A program made the translations under genes and the position numbers. Positions 31,221-41,884 of a DNA stretch of 64,000 bases are shown in pieces. Within the stretch, counting starts at the first letter, position 1; each line of letters starts with the position of its first letter. Under the pieces are notes generated by a model. It saw nothing but the letters and a program-made list of their open reading frames with translations. It had not been told where the DNA came from and searched no databases. This stretch comes from Bedellia somnulentella (lineage: Eukaryota > Arthropoda > Insecta > Lepidoptera > Bedelliidae), in NCBI GenBank assembly GCA_963576735.1, contig OY755187.1, positions 15,562,001-15,626,000 on the forward strand, in the 5' to 3' direction.

Positions 31221-33163
31221 TCATTCTTGGAGTAGGGACTCCACCTCATCATATGTTTTATCTTCGAACCACATAGATATACTTTTTTTGCAATCATAAA
31301 ATGTTTTAGGATATATATCCAAATCACTATTTAACCTATTGTATATGAGTGCAACACGTTTATTAAACTGCCGTCCAGCGAAAACAGTGTTTGTTTTTGG
31401 GACATTACAAGGAACGTATCTCCTTCTCTGAAGAGTCTTGGGAGGATTGAATTGTAATGTTTTATGCAGTTTTAATACCGAGTGTATAACATATAGTTTC
31501 CTAACTGATAACAAACCAGAGAGGAGGTATAGTTTTTCAGTAGGAAATCTCCTTTTCTTAAAGAACATGACCTTGATGAGGCCGCGCTGAGCACGCTCAA
31601 CCTCCAGAAATCTTGTTTTAGCCGCACCCCCCCATATCGTTATACAGTACGTGATGATCGATTGCACCAAAGCCACATAAATTTCCTTTAAGAGATCTCT
31701 AGGACGCCCTTTTCCCGGTACAGTGCCCGCTCTCGGAATCACGTGTCGTAGTGTTTTAAAGATATACGTTAGTTTTCTTATTCTTTGCATGACATGCTCA
31801 ATATGTGGATACCAAGATAGACGCTGGTCCAAAAAAATGCCTAGGTATTTGGTTTGATTTACTTTTTGCAAAACAGGACACGTACAAATTTGGGTATCTA
31901 ATGGACTTACGGAGCAATTAATATTATTACAATTATGTAGCCGAATGGTGAAGCTGTCTGCAGGTTGAGTATTATCATAGATACTAAAGCACATGTAGTT
32001 AGTTTTATTAGCATTAAGTGTCAAAATATTTTTATATAACCATTTTTTTATTTCCCTTAACCCCAACTCAGTACTGATTCTGATCTGATCCCAGGAATCC
32101 CCAGCGAACACGACAGCGGTGTCATCGGCATAGGAAAATATTTTGGCATCCTGGACTAGCATATCGCATAAATCGTTAATATATATTAGAAATAAGGTCG
32201 GGCCAAGGACGCTTCCCTGTGGTACGCCGTATGACACCTCCTCGTATTCACCGGTGACATCCTCCAATTTTACTTTCTGCCTTCTACCAGACAGGTAGTC
32301 AGTGAAAAGCTGTAACGGGGTTCCCCTTATTCCAATTTTATTTAGCTTGTTTATAAGGATGGGGAGAGAAACGGTATCGAAAGCTTTCTTTAAATCGAGA
32401 AATACAGCCAAACACTTCTTTCGTTTGTCAAGTTGCTCAATGACAAAACTTGAGAGCGCTGATACTGCGTCTTCTGTGGATTTTCCTTGGCGAAATCCAA
32501 ATTGACTATTTGAAAGTAAGCTGAATTTGTTTAAGTACTTAAGCAGACGTGCATTAAGTAATTTTTCTAAAATTTTTGAGATTGCCGTCAGAACCGAGAT
32601 AGGCCTATAATTACTGATCTCATTTCTGTCCCAACCCTTATACACTGGAGTTATTACTGCTTGCTTAAGAGGAGCTGGAAAAATACCTTTATTAAAACAC
32701 AGATTCGCAATATGAGCAATAATTGGGACAACTTCGGACTTTGCCAGCTTTAAAAAAGATGTAGGGATATGATCCCAGCCAGGCGCACTTTCCGATTTGA
32801 GATTTATTAAAACAGAATGGACCTCCTCATTATCAGTAGGTAACAGAACAAAAGAGTTTGTTTGTGCTGGTAAACTGTCAAGATATTCATGTAATTGTTG
32901 GACATTAGGCTGGGATTGCTCCGCAAGTTGTTTGCCAATACTGGAGAAAAAATTATTAACATAGTTTGCTGATTCAGTAGGAGATGATTCAAGGTTTATT
33001 AACTCTGTACATGAATCCTTAGTTTTGCTAGTATATGTGATATTTTTAATGTTTTTCCAAAGTTTTTTATTGTTGTTTACTGTCTTTGCTAATACTTCCC
33101 TATCATATTTTCTTTTTACGTGTTTTATAAGTTTGTTACAGTATTTTTTATATCTATTGTATG
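31221..33163 (-). CDS. LINE ORF2, reverse transcriptase half
   Basis: This half carries the RT that copies the LINE RNA. The frame is open from the gypsy junction at 33163 to the stop at 31221-31223. Visible motifs are SAPGWDHIP, NYRPISVLTAISKILEKLL, FRQGKSTEDAV, AVFLDLKKAFDTV, YGVPQGSVLGP and the catalytic SYADDTAVVFAG. They are followed by the thumb motif TKYLGIFLD and a C-terminal region typical of Jockey-supergroup LINEs. The codon register matches that of 39018-40087 once the insertion and one TATG are discounted, so the two parts formed one ORF of about 1002 codons with no other lesion. The LINE was probably coding-competent when hit. Confidence 0.9.
33160..33163. repeat. Gypsy target duplication, left copy (TATG)
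   Basis: TATG here matches 39018-39021. Four base pairs is the usual target duplication of Ty3/gypsy integrases. Confidence 0.85.
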
Positions 33164-33790
33164 TGACGACGGGGGCGCCTCAGGAGCATTTTTAAAAAGT
33201 GTGACGTCAGCATTGCTGACGTCACAAATATTGGTATCATCCTGACGACTCATCATAGGTCTTCGAAAGAAAACTCCAGCAATTCTCAAAGATTCGGTTA
33301 TTCGTCTTGCAGCGTAACGGCGTTCCAAAGGGAGGTCCGCACCGTCCGACGGTTCGAGCAAGAATGCCAGTCGCCGGCGGTGCGGCCGTATTTATAGGAA
33401 GCATCGCACGTGCAAGTTGCATGACGTCACTTGTTTACAATAGGAAGCGTCGCACGTGCAAGTTGCATGACGTCACTTGTTTACAATTTTTAGTTTTAAG
33501 TATTGAAATTACAATAGCAATGCGTTATTTTACTGCACAATTAATTCTGAATAATTAATTGATGTTTTATGAACTTATTTAACAATACTTTAATTGGTAT
33601 TTGATCAACTTAACTGATTAAATATTTGAATCAAATATCGCGTCAAAATTACATTAACAACATGCTAGTTTTCATTACAAACAATTCTAAATAATCAATT
33701 GAAGATTTCCTGTACTTATTTAATAGTAATTTGATTGATTATTTGATAAACATAATTATTTAAGTATGTGAATCATCCGTCGCGCCGATA
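33164..33790 (-). repeat. Gypsy 3' LTR
   Basis: Differences from the 5' LTR include two in the Gag-coding part (near 33287 and 33296) and two near 33644 and 33688. No purine tract precedes it on the minus strand, which is unusual. It also contains a 46-bp tandem pair (from about 33399) with ACGTCA in each unit. Confidence 0.93.
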
Positions 33791-34199
33791 CGGCCATACT
33801 GACAGGCGGTGCGCGCTCTGCACCAGCCTTATTGAATTTTGTTCTTGTGGGTTCTCGTAGTCTCGTAGGGTCTCGTAGAGTCTCGTAGGGTCTCGTAGAT
33901 TCCTGTAATAGCAGAAAGAGATTTTTCTGAGTAGTGGATCTGTGGGCAACTTGCGTCGCTTTATCTTATTAGTTTTATGTAATCATAGTTAGTTGTAGCA
34001 TATCAGTGCTAGTAATATTAGTTAGTTCTCGGAGTTGTTATTGCAGTGGTCTCGAAGGTTCTCGGAGATTCTCGGAGGGTCTCGTAGATTTCTCGGGGGG
34101 TCTCGGAGGGTCTCGTAGATTTCTCGGAGGTTCTCGGAGGGTCTCGTAGATTTGCTGAAGGATTTTATGAAATTATTGAATATTGAGTTGCTTACCCCA
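33791..34199 (-). repeat. Minisatellite-like 3' untranslated region of the gypsy element
   Basis: Between the pol stop and the 3' LTR the sequence is built of imperfect units on the motif CTACGAGACCCTCCGAGAA (minus strand), in two clusters, 33850-33905 and 34030-34155. Units alternate CGTAG and CGGAG forms on the plus strand. The role is unknown; possibilities are an RNA structure, a packaging signal or plain slippage. Confidence 0.85.
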
Positions 34200-37100
34200 T
34201 TATTCAGATGAGTTTTCCTCGCCTAGTAGGTTGTGGTTTGATTGTATTTGCAGCTCATCTCGTGAAGTGGATGGAGCTGGCTCTGCAGCAGGATCCCGAT
34301 GAGCAGGTGATTGGTTTCCCGCCGATACGGTCAACTGTTCGCCAGGTTGTGGAGCACGGCGCAGCTGGTCATGGGCGACTTTGCGGGGTCGTCCTCTGCC
34401 GATGACTTTCTTCACCAAATACCGGTCGTTTTCCAGTATTCGAAAGATTTCATATGGCTCGCTGTATTTAAGGTCAAGTGAAGTTTGGTTACGAGGGTTG
34501 TTCTTGACCAATACGTAGTCTCCTCTTTGGAAATGGTGGACTTTGGCCTTGCGTAGGTTGAAGCGTTGTCGGTCTTGTTCGCTGGAACGGGTCATCTTAT
34601 CTTGCACTCGTCGAGTAAGCGCTTCGATATCCACTGTTTCGTTGTCAATATCCACCAAGCTTAGAATCTCGGGAGGTACGCAGTGTTTTCGTTGTGTGAT
34701 TAGTGTAAGTGGTGCAACACCAGTGACTCGATGTGGTGTGCAGTTCATTGCCAGTTGAAGTTCTTCAAGTGTGGTGTGCCATGGCTCTGATTCGTAGTTT
34801 TTAATCATTACCAAAGCATTTTTGAGGGTTGCCACTACCCTTTCAACTTGGCCATTCGCTCGGCTTACTCCTGGAGCGATAGCATGGACGTTTATTCCAG
34901 TATTGTCGCAGTATTCCTTGAACTCGCCCAGGAACTCTCTTCCTCCATCTACGATGATTTGGACCGGAGCACCAAATAGATGCACCATACGTTTTAAGGC
35001 TGCTAACGTACTGTGCGGAGTTTTGTTGTTACTGAAGTACAACAAGATATACTTCGAAAAGGCGTCAACAGTAACTATGACGTACTGTTGATCATCTGGA
35101 GTACCCAGTTTGCCGGTTATGTCCATATGAATAACCTGGAAGGCAGCAGACGGTTTTTGTATTGGGTGTAATTGGGCTTGAATGGCTTCAGATCTTCCTT
35201 TGGATGTTCGGCATACAATACAGTTATCCACAAATCTTCGAACAGTAGAACTCATGTTATGGAACCAGTAAGTTTCTCGAATTTTCTGTAGTGTCTTTTC
35301 CCAGCCTGGGTGTTTTAATGCAGTGTGAAAAGAGTTTATGGTGCTCCACTGAAAGGATTTGGGAACGACTATACTGAGCTGCTGGCCGAATGTAGAATCG
35401 TCTATGTTCTTCTTCAAGATATTGTCATCCAAGACATAACCTTCTACGGGATTGTTGTCGCTGATGTTGTCCATTATTGGTCGTAGTTCTTCGTCTCGCC
35501 GCTGTTCAATCTTGAGCCATTCCATGTCTCTCGTCATTACGTTGACTGCCAACTCAACAGGGTTTCTACTGAAGAAATCAGCATGCTGCAGGCGTTCGCC
35601 CTTGCGATATTCCACCTCGAAGTCGTAGTTTTGTAAGAACGCCCACCAGCGATGAATCCTCGGTAAGAGATCCTTTTTATGTTTTGAAGCTTTCAAGGCA
35701 TTGCAATCTGTTATCACGGTGAATTTTCGCCCGTATAGGTACTGGCGGAAGTGTTTTATCGCACGTACCACTGCTAGTGTTTCCAGTTCGTAGGAGTGGT
35801 AGCGGCTTTCAGCATCCGTGGTTCTCATGCTCATAAAGGCAACCGCATGTTGACGCCCATTGATGATCTGTACCAGCACTGCACCAAAACCGAGGCTGCT
35901 TGCATCCGTGTATAGTTGAATGGGAGCTTCTTCTTGAAACAATGTAAGTACTGGGGTAGACGTAAGGCACTCTATGATAATGTTACGAGCTTTCTCGTGC
36001 TTGTCCGTCCATGTCCATTTTGCTCCTTGCTTCGTCAGTTCGTACAAAGGAACCATCACACGGGAAAAGTCGGGGATGTACTTTCTGAAGTATCCAGCCA
36101 ACCCGTTGAACTGCCTGAGTTGCTTGACAGTTTTGGGTACTGGAGATTTTACGAGGGCTTCTACTTTTCGTGGACTTGGTCGTATTTGACCATCAGAAAC
36201 TACGTTTCCGAGATATTCAATGGTCCGTTTGAAGAAACTGCACTTGTCTGCGTTGATGGAGAATCCAGAGTCTTGAAGTGCAATGAGGATTCGCTCCAGA
36301 TGAGCGATTCCCTCGGCGAAATCTGAGCATTTACTCAATACGTCGTCCACGTAGACTTGTGCAGCAGTTCCAAGCAATGGTGCTAGAGCTCTGTTGATGC
36401 ATCGTTGGTAAACCGAACAGGCATTGCTCAAGCCAAACGGCATGGTTAAGTATTCATATAATCCATCTGGTGTAACGAAGGCGGTTTTCTCTATAGATGC
36501 TTCACCAATAGGAATCTGGTGGAAGCCAGCGGCCATGTCAAGGCTTGTGTAGAAATAACCATTTGCCAGCTGGTCGATTTGATCATTTATCAACGGAAGC
36601 GGGTAATGGTCGCGGAGAGTATTTGAGTTCAGTTCTCGAAAGTCCACACAAAGCCGGTCGTCACCATTCTTCTTCTTGACTAAAATGATGGGGCTTGAGT
36701 AGGGAGATTTGCTTTCACGAATGATGTTATGATCCAGGAGTTCTTGAATTATAGTGCGAACCTTTTCTCGTTCCACTGGGCTGAGGCGATATGGTCTTCG
36801 TTCCACAAACTTGTCAGGGTTCTTCAGTCGGATTTCTAGTTCTCCGGTGTTGACTCTAGTCTTAGGATATCCACGGATAAATAGGTGTTGGTATTTATTG
36901 AGAAGATGGCGAAGTTCCAGGACTTCGTCTTCATTGGTCAGGTCACAGTCTAGGTTGTTGAAGAGAGGAGAACTTGTAGTCACGTGGTTGACGGGTGTGT
37001 TGTGGATTAGTTGAGTCCCGGTGGAAGTGATAATTACACTTAAATTGGTGTCGTGGATCAGGTTCATACCCACTAAGATGTTCGTTGACATCTCATAGTC

Positions 37101-38483
37101 GGGCAATTCGTGAAATTCCAGTTCAACACTGATAGTATCTATGACGCATATGGTTGTAAGTTTGGTTAGGGACAGAGCTGGAAATTGGCCAATCCCTTTC
37201 AAATAATTCACTACTGGTTTCCGTTGGCCAGGCAAAGCAGCAGCCACAGATTCTTTGATGATGGAGCACTCGGCCCCGCTGTCGAAGACGGCTTGCAAAA
37301 TCTTGTCTCCTATTTTGATGGTGATAGGAGCCAACTTGCTGCCAGCCACGCAGTTCACGTTTGAGGTCAGTGTTCGTTGACGTTTGAAGCAGACTTCATA
37401 AGTGTGGCCTGTTTTCTTGCAAAAAGTACAGGTGGAAGCAGGAGTTACCGTTGTCTTCGTATCCTTGTTGCTATTAGCTTCAGGTTTGGGATCTGAAGCT
37501 GATGACTTGAATCTGCAGTCATTGGTATTGTGGTTTGTGTTCTTACATACACGGCAGCTTGACGTAGATGGCGTCTGGTCCGAAAAACGTGGACGTTTGT
37601 TACCGTTGGAAGAAGCAGAGCCGGGGTGACCGCGTTTTTTCCGGATGGATGATGCAACTGAGATGAGTTCAGGAACAGTGGTCGCCCTGGCATTCATTAG
37701 TTCAATGCGTAAGCGGTCTTCGTTTACGCATCCAATCACTGCCTCCACGGCATATTCGTCTCCTAGTTTGTCTTTGGTGACTCTTTTCCACAGGGTCCAG
37801 GCTCGTGACAGAAACTCCGCGACGTCCTTTGTAGAGTCGTAAACATGATCTCGAAACATGATGATGTCCCGGGAGTAACGGTTTTCAGGCTCGAACGTGG
37901 TGATGAGATTATTGCGCAACTCTTCCCATGATGCAGTATTGACCATCCAATCATCAATCCACATCTTGGCACGTCCCTTCAGTAGGCTGCAGACCTTCAT
38001 ACGTACGTCGAAGTCATCTAGTTTGTATGCTTCAATCGCTTGGTCTATATGACGACACCATTCTCGTACGCCGACGTGGGTATCTGGGTCGAATGATGGT
38101 AAGTAGACGTCCTTGATTCTTGTTCTTGGTTCGGTGGGTGTAGCACATAAGCGTTCCGACATTTTCTGCATAGTTTCCATCATTTGCATCAGGAACTGTG
38201 GTGGTACCTCTCCCATCTGTAGGCCATAGTGAGGGTATGTTGGCATACTTGATCGTGGTACAGCTCCCAATGGTGTATGGTCAACCAGCACAGGTTCTGG
38301 GTGCTGGGTGTTGGCTTGTTCCAGTTGATCAGGTGGTGAACGAGCTGGTGAGGCAGCGGCTCGGGAAGACTCCTCGCATCCCTCTTCTGATGACGACGGG
38401 GGCGCCTCAGGAGCATTTTTAAAAAGTGTGACGTCAGCATTGCTGACGTCACAAATATTGGTATCATCCTGACGACTCATCAT
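34200..38483 (-). CDS. gag-pol: Ty3/gypsy Gag-Pol polyprotein
   Basis: A single frame fuses capsid, protease, reverse transcriptase, RNase H and integrase. I start it at the first in-frame ATG, 38483 (MMSRQDD), giving 1427 residues. The frame is open upstream but without ATG. In that numbering, two CCHC knuckles lie at about 310-323 and 352-365, and the protease DSGAEC is at about 401. RT has YPLPLINDQID and catalytic YVDD (about 711). RNase H has LYTDASSLGFGA (about 857). Integrase has a zinc domain ending NCIVC (about 1087-1091), then D in HMDITG (about 1121), D in VDGGREF (about 1179) and E in GQVERV (about 1214), and a C-terminal RPRKVAHDQLRR. No break is seen, so it may be functional. 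The clade within gypsy (mdg3-like is possible) is not settled. Confidence 0.93.
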   Translation of the reverse strand: MMSRQDDTNICDVSNADVTLFKNAPEAPPSSSEEGCEESSRAAASPARSPPDQLEQANTQHPEPVLVDHTPLGAVPRSSMPTYPHYGLQMGEVPPQFLMQMMETMQKMSERLCATPTEPRTRIKDVYLPSFDPDTHVGVREWCRHIDQAIEAYKLDDFDVRMKVCSLLKGRAKMWIDDWMVNTASWEELRNNLITTFEPENRYSRDIIMFRDHVYDSTKDVAEFLSRAWTLWKRVTKDKLGDEYAVEAVIGCVNEDRLRIELMNARATTVPELISVASSIRKKRGHPGSASSNGNKRPRFSDQTPSTSSCRVCKNTNHNTNDCRFKSSASDPKPEANSNKDTKTTVTPASTCTFCKKTGHTYEVCFKRQRTLTSNVNCVAGSKLAPITIKIGDKILQAVFDSGAECSIIKESVAAALPGQRKPVVNYLKGIGQFPALSLTKLTTICVIDTISVELEFHELPDYEMSTNILVGMNLIHDTNLSVIITSTGTQLIHNTPVNHVTTSSPLFNNLDCDLTNEDEVLELRHLLNKYQHLFIRGYPKTRVNTGELEIRLKNPDKFVERRPYRLSPVEREKVRTIIQELLDHNIIRESKSPYSSPIILVKKKNGDDRLCVDFRELNSNTLRDHYPLPLINDQIDQLANGYFYTSLDMAAGFHQIPIGEASIEKTAFVTPDGLYEYLTMPFGLSNACSVYQRCINRALAPLLGTAAQVYVDDVLSKCSDFAEGIAHLERILIALQDSGFSINADKCSFFKRTIEYLGNVVSDGQIRPSPRKVEALVKSPVPKTVKQLRQFNGLAGYFRKYIPDFSRVMVPLYELTKQGAKWTWTDKHEKARNIIIECLTSTPVLTLFQEEAPIQLYTDASSLGFGAVLVQIINGRQHAVAFMSMRTTDAESRYHSYELETLAVVRAIKHFRQYLYGRKFTVITDCNALKASKHKKDLLPRIHRWWAFLQNYDFEVEYRKGERLQHADFFSRNPVELAVNVMTRDMEWLKIEQRRDEELRPIMDNISDNNPVEGYVLDDNILKKNIDDSTFGQQLSIVVPKSFQWSTINSFHTALKHPGWEKTLQKIRETYWFHNMSSTVRRFVDNCIVCRTSKGRSEAIQAQLHPIQKPSAAFQVIHMDITGKLGTPDDQQYVIVTVDAFSKYILLYFSNNKTPHSTLAALKRMVHLFGAPVQIIVDGGREFLGEFKEYCDNTGINVHAIAPGVSRANGQVERVVATLKNALVMIKNYESEPWHTTLEELQLAMNCTPHRVTGVAPLTLITQRKHCVPPEILSLVDIDNETVDIEALTRRVQDKMTRSSEQDRQRFNLRKAKVHHFQRGDYVLVKNNPRNQTSLDLKYSEPYEIFRILENDRYLVKKVIGRGRPRKVAHDQLRRAPQPGEQLTVSAGNQSPAHRDPAAEPAPSTSRDELQIQSNHNLLGEENSSE

Positions 38484-39017
38484 AGGTCTTCGAAAGAAAA
38501 CTCCAGCAATTCTCCAAGATTCGTTTATTCGTCTTGCAGCGTAACGGCGTTCCAAAGGGAGGTCCGCACCGTCCGACGGTTCGAGCAAGAATGCCAGTCG
38601 CCGGCGGTGCGGCCGTATTTATAGGAAGCATCGCACGTGCAAGTTGCATGACGTCACTTGTTTACAATAGGAAGCGTCGCACGTGCAAGTTGCATGACGT
38701 CACTTGTTTACAATTTTTAGTTTTAAGTATTGAAATTACAATAGCAATGCGTTATTTTACTGCACAATTAATTCTGAATAATTAATTGATGTTTTATGAA
38801 CTTATTTAACAATACTTTAATTGGTATTTGATCAACTTAACTGATTAAATATTTGAATCAAATGTCGCGTCAAAATTACATTAACAACATGCTAGTTTTC
38901 ATTACAATCAATTCTAAATAATCAATTGAAGATTTCCTGTACTTATTTAATAGTAATTTGATTGATTATTTGATAAACATAATTATTTAAGTATGTGAAT
39001 CATCCGTCGCGCCGATA
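38391..39017 (-). repeat. Gypsy 5' LTR, containing the start of gag
   Basis: It matches 33164-33790 at all but 4 positions. The gag ATG at 38483 lies 93 bp inside its downstream edge, so the first 31 codons are LTR sequence. No untranslated leader or TGG-type primer site follows the LTR. Confidence 0.93.
38616..38623 (-). promoter_or_regulatory. TATA box of the gypsy LTR
   Basis: TATAAATA on the minus strand. A start site 25-30 bp downstream would give about 105 bases of 5' leader before the gag ATG at 38483, which makes the in-LTR start plausible. Tandem ACGTCA-containing units lie just upstream (38629-38715). Confidence 0.65.
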
Positions 39018-40087
39018 TATGTTATTTTAACTATATCATTAAAAGGATCATTTCGCGCTTTTTTCTGTAAGTTGTTCCGATTTCTAATACATCGTAAGAT
39101 TCCTGAAGTCATCCACGGCTTTATTGTACGAAACTTGGAAGGAATGTTCTTGATGACTGTATTATCATTTAGTGTTTCAGTTATACTAAATATTAGACGG
39201 TTTACTACCTCAGTGGGGTTATCACAGTACAACAATTCTGCCAAGTTTTTATTTTTTAATTGATTTAGTGCTTGATCAAAGTTAATCACCTTTTTAGTTT
39301 TTTGTACAGTTATGTTTTTATTTACTTTTGTTATGGATAAGAACGTGGTGTAGTGGTCTGTCGTAGTTGTATGTAAGATGGCTATTGTTGCAAGGTTTTT
39401 AGCTTTATTCAGTTTTAACATGAAATGGTCTAAACAATTTTTACCCATTGTAGGTATGGTATGGCCGGCAAGTAAACCGTACGTGGAAAGCATATTTAAG
39501 TATCTAGTCCTATTTTTTTCCTCATAATGAGGTTCAAAACTTTTAGAAGCTATGTTTATATTGATGTCTCCTGTAATAATAATGTTGTTTGTGGATGTAT
39601 CAAGTGTTTCAAGGTGTACACTCAGTGAGTCAATAAAAGTTTCTGCATTAATATTCGAAGGAGATCTATAAATACAAAGCACAGTGTTATTTAAGATAGT
39701 TAGTTGTAGGCAAGATGCCTGAGATAATTTTATTTCCTTCACATTATGTCTCAATGCTTTTTTAATATAGACCACTACACCGTCATTTTGATTGTTCTGA
39801 TAGTTTGTATGGTACACGTTATAGTTAGACAAGACAGGAAGCGGTTTATTCAAGTTAATTCTCGACTCTGTTAGGACAAGCACATCGATATCTACCGAAA
39901 AATACGATAAAGTTAATTGGAAATCGTCAAAGTTACTGTAGATACTTCGGATATTTTGTGAGATTATTGTCAAGTCACTTTTCTTAAACATTATGTTTTT
40001 TTTTATATCTTCAACTTGACATTCAAAGGAATGCGCAATTTCAAGACGATCGATTTCATTAATAGGATTTATTATTGTATCACTCAT
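39018..40087 (-). CDS. LINE ORF2, endonuclease half
   Basis: This encodes the apurinic-type endonuclease that nicks the target. It starts at ATG 40087 (MSDTIINPI). The motifs in order are ISQNIRSIYSN (about 42), VLVLTESRIN (about 69), CIYRSPSNINAETF (about 138), IITGDININI (about 168), LDHFMLK (about 219) and TTDHYTTFLSI (about 242). The frame runs straight into gypsy LTR sequence at 39017, where an artificial tail ends at 38987. It continues in register at 33159. Upstream of the ATG no clear ORF1 is seen, so the element is either single-ORF or 5'-truncated. Confidence 0.88.
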
Positions 40088-40473
40088 GTAAGAATATTAT
40101 TTTTGATAAGCAAGTGTTCAGAAACATTGGAGTTAGGTGGTTTTTATATGAGTTAAGACATATTGATGTAAAAAAATGAGGTAGAGGTGAGATGCAAAAG
40201 TGAGATTTGATGCGATTGTAGGGGATTTGATTTCTGATGTTGATGTGTATTTGTGCATGAGTGTGTAATCGGTTGTGGTGAATGTGGGTGAGTTTGGGTA
40301 CAGATTGATTCATGCAACAATCAATATAATACGGAAATAGCATCTTTGCAGCAATAAATTTTAAACAATCAAATAGAAAGGTATACTCATCGGCGAAAAT
40401 TCATTGCCTCAGGGAACAATAAGGTGGTGCATACATAAAACATTAACAAAGAACCAAATCAAAAAATAATAAT
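40088..40473. other. LINE 5' region or flank
   Basis: An antisense frame of 87 codons (40080-40343) overlaps the ORF2 start, but I see no ORF1 motif. The 5' end of the LINE probably lies in this stretch and cannot be placed. Confidence 0.45.
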
Positions 40474-40712
40474 TTTTATACTCACGGCCATAAATCCCAA
40501 AAAGGAGTAGTCACAGCTTCAGAGCTAGAAACTCGTCAACCACATTTTGAAGTTAATAAGAGCCAAAATCTCAATAATAAAGTATCGTTAGTGATGGGTC
40601 TGCAACCCCATCGCCAAAAATCATTAAGAAAAACCTTACACCCTTAGTCCCCTCTTACGATACCCGTGGGTAGAAAGGGGTAGTGACATTCTAAGCCGGC
40701 ACTACACTGCTG
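40474..40712 (-). mobile_element. SINE-A, full length, variant group
   Basis: It runs from TACTCACGGCCATAAATCCC to GCCGGCACTACACTGCT, with CGATACCCGTGGGTAGAAAGGGG as in 27712-27919. Confidence 0.88.
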
Positions 40713-41884
40713 TATGATTATTTGTATGCATGACGAGTGTATTCATTTAGTACATATACGTGTTGTGAATATATACATGTAGTAATATATATTCTTTCTT
40801 TTCATTCCCTTTTTATTCGATCAGTTTTGAACTCCAACATATTGAAAACGTTTTCACATTCTGAAAGTAACGAAGCAGTAGTCAAGTCAATACTTAAAGA
40901 TTTGATGCATCGATGAAAACTATTTTGAGATTCGAAAATCCGGCCCCATTCGTAAATACGTGTCAGCCGAGACGCTCAACTTTGATAGAATGTTACATGA
41001 CGGAACAGTAGGTTTACATTTATTTGTATTATAATTCGGTTGAATGACACTAGAAGGCGCTGAAATAATGCCTTAAATAGACACAACGAGGTTCACTACT
41101 CTAAATTATGGTGTTAGTCGAGACTTGCCCAGTTACATTTAACCAAGGTTGAGCAATGTGGTGATCGTTATTGTAGTACGGTATGACTGAACACCAATTT
41201 CCAATAGTTTTAACACTGACTAATAATACAAAAATATTAATTAGTTACTTCGCTTAACTCCGATCAATACCTGCAGTCTTCATGCAATATGCACTGTGCA
41301 CCACCCGTCCTCCCATTTACAAGAACAAGCACACCTGCAAGTGAAAACCACAAGCAACCACAAACAACCATTGAACTGAGATGAAAACTAGTTTCCCTAC
41401 TGTTACGCTCTATTCATCTACTTCCAGAGTAACAACGTACAGTCACGTTCAGCAGTTATGAATAGCCCATTGGCTGCGAGATAGGGTTGCCATACGTCAG
41501 ATTGTCGTGTTACACGCGTACGGCGCGAGTGTACCTAGCTCAGCTTTTATTGATTATTTCGTTTGTCTTTAGTTTCTTGAGAGTCAGTCATTGAAGTTAA
41601 ACTAGACCCTTACTTACTTATGTTAGGTATCATAGGCGTAAAACAGCCAGAAATGTTTACTGTTTTGAACATCACTTCTTGTATTTGGATGGATTCAGAT
41701 GTCTGTAATTAGTACTGTAACAGGTTCTTAACTGACATGCATAAAAAACATTTAAGCAGTGTTATCGATGAATCTAAATAAATAAATCACTTTATATTTT
41801 ACAACACATTCTATGCTTTTATTCATGAAAGTCCTAAATAATGGTTTGAGCGATAATATTTAGTTTTCTCAAAGCGTAGTATCA
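40713..41884. other. No recognisable feature
   Basis: Non-coding. Slightly less AT-rich around 41280-41560. No repeat match within the window. Confidence 0.5.

Larger units (their letters stand above)
30835..33163 (-). mobile_element. Jockey/CR1-group LINE, 3' part (interrupted by gypsy element)
   Basis: This is the downstream part of the LINE whose upstream part is 39018 to about 40440. In element orientation it ends with an AATAAAAACA signal and a run of 22 T (30835-30856 as A on the plus strand). The 3' UTR of about 380 bp includes a TG microsatellite. It is joined in frame across the gypsy insertion to the other part. Confidence 0.88.
33164..39017 (-). mobile_element. Ty3/gypsy LTR retrotransposon, complete
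   Basis: A 5854-bp element in the minus orientation with 627-bp LTRs, one long gag-pol frame and no env. The LTRs differ at 4 positions that I can see, so it is young. In element orientation the LTR starts TATCGG and ends GTCGTCA, so the 5' dinucleotide is not the usual TG. The element lies inside the ORF of an antisense-to-plus LINE, in the same orientation as that LINE. Confidence 0.95.

Noticed and set aside
31013..31327. Thr-His repeat protein
   Set aside because: It is produced by the TG microsatellite in the LINE 3' UTR.
32645..33159. LINE RT ORF beginning at 32645
   Set aside because: The codon at 32645 is GTG, and the frame stays open upstream to the gypsy junction, so it is not a real start.
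33125..33361. Separate small gene encoding MSRQDDTNICDV
   Set aside because: It is the Gag N-terminus encoded by the 3' LTR, running on into LINE sequence.
35916..36326. Plus-strand ORFs of 136 and 89 codons within the gypsy pol region
   Set aside because: They are antisense shadows of the Gag-Pol frame and have no motif of their own.
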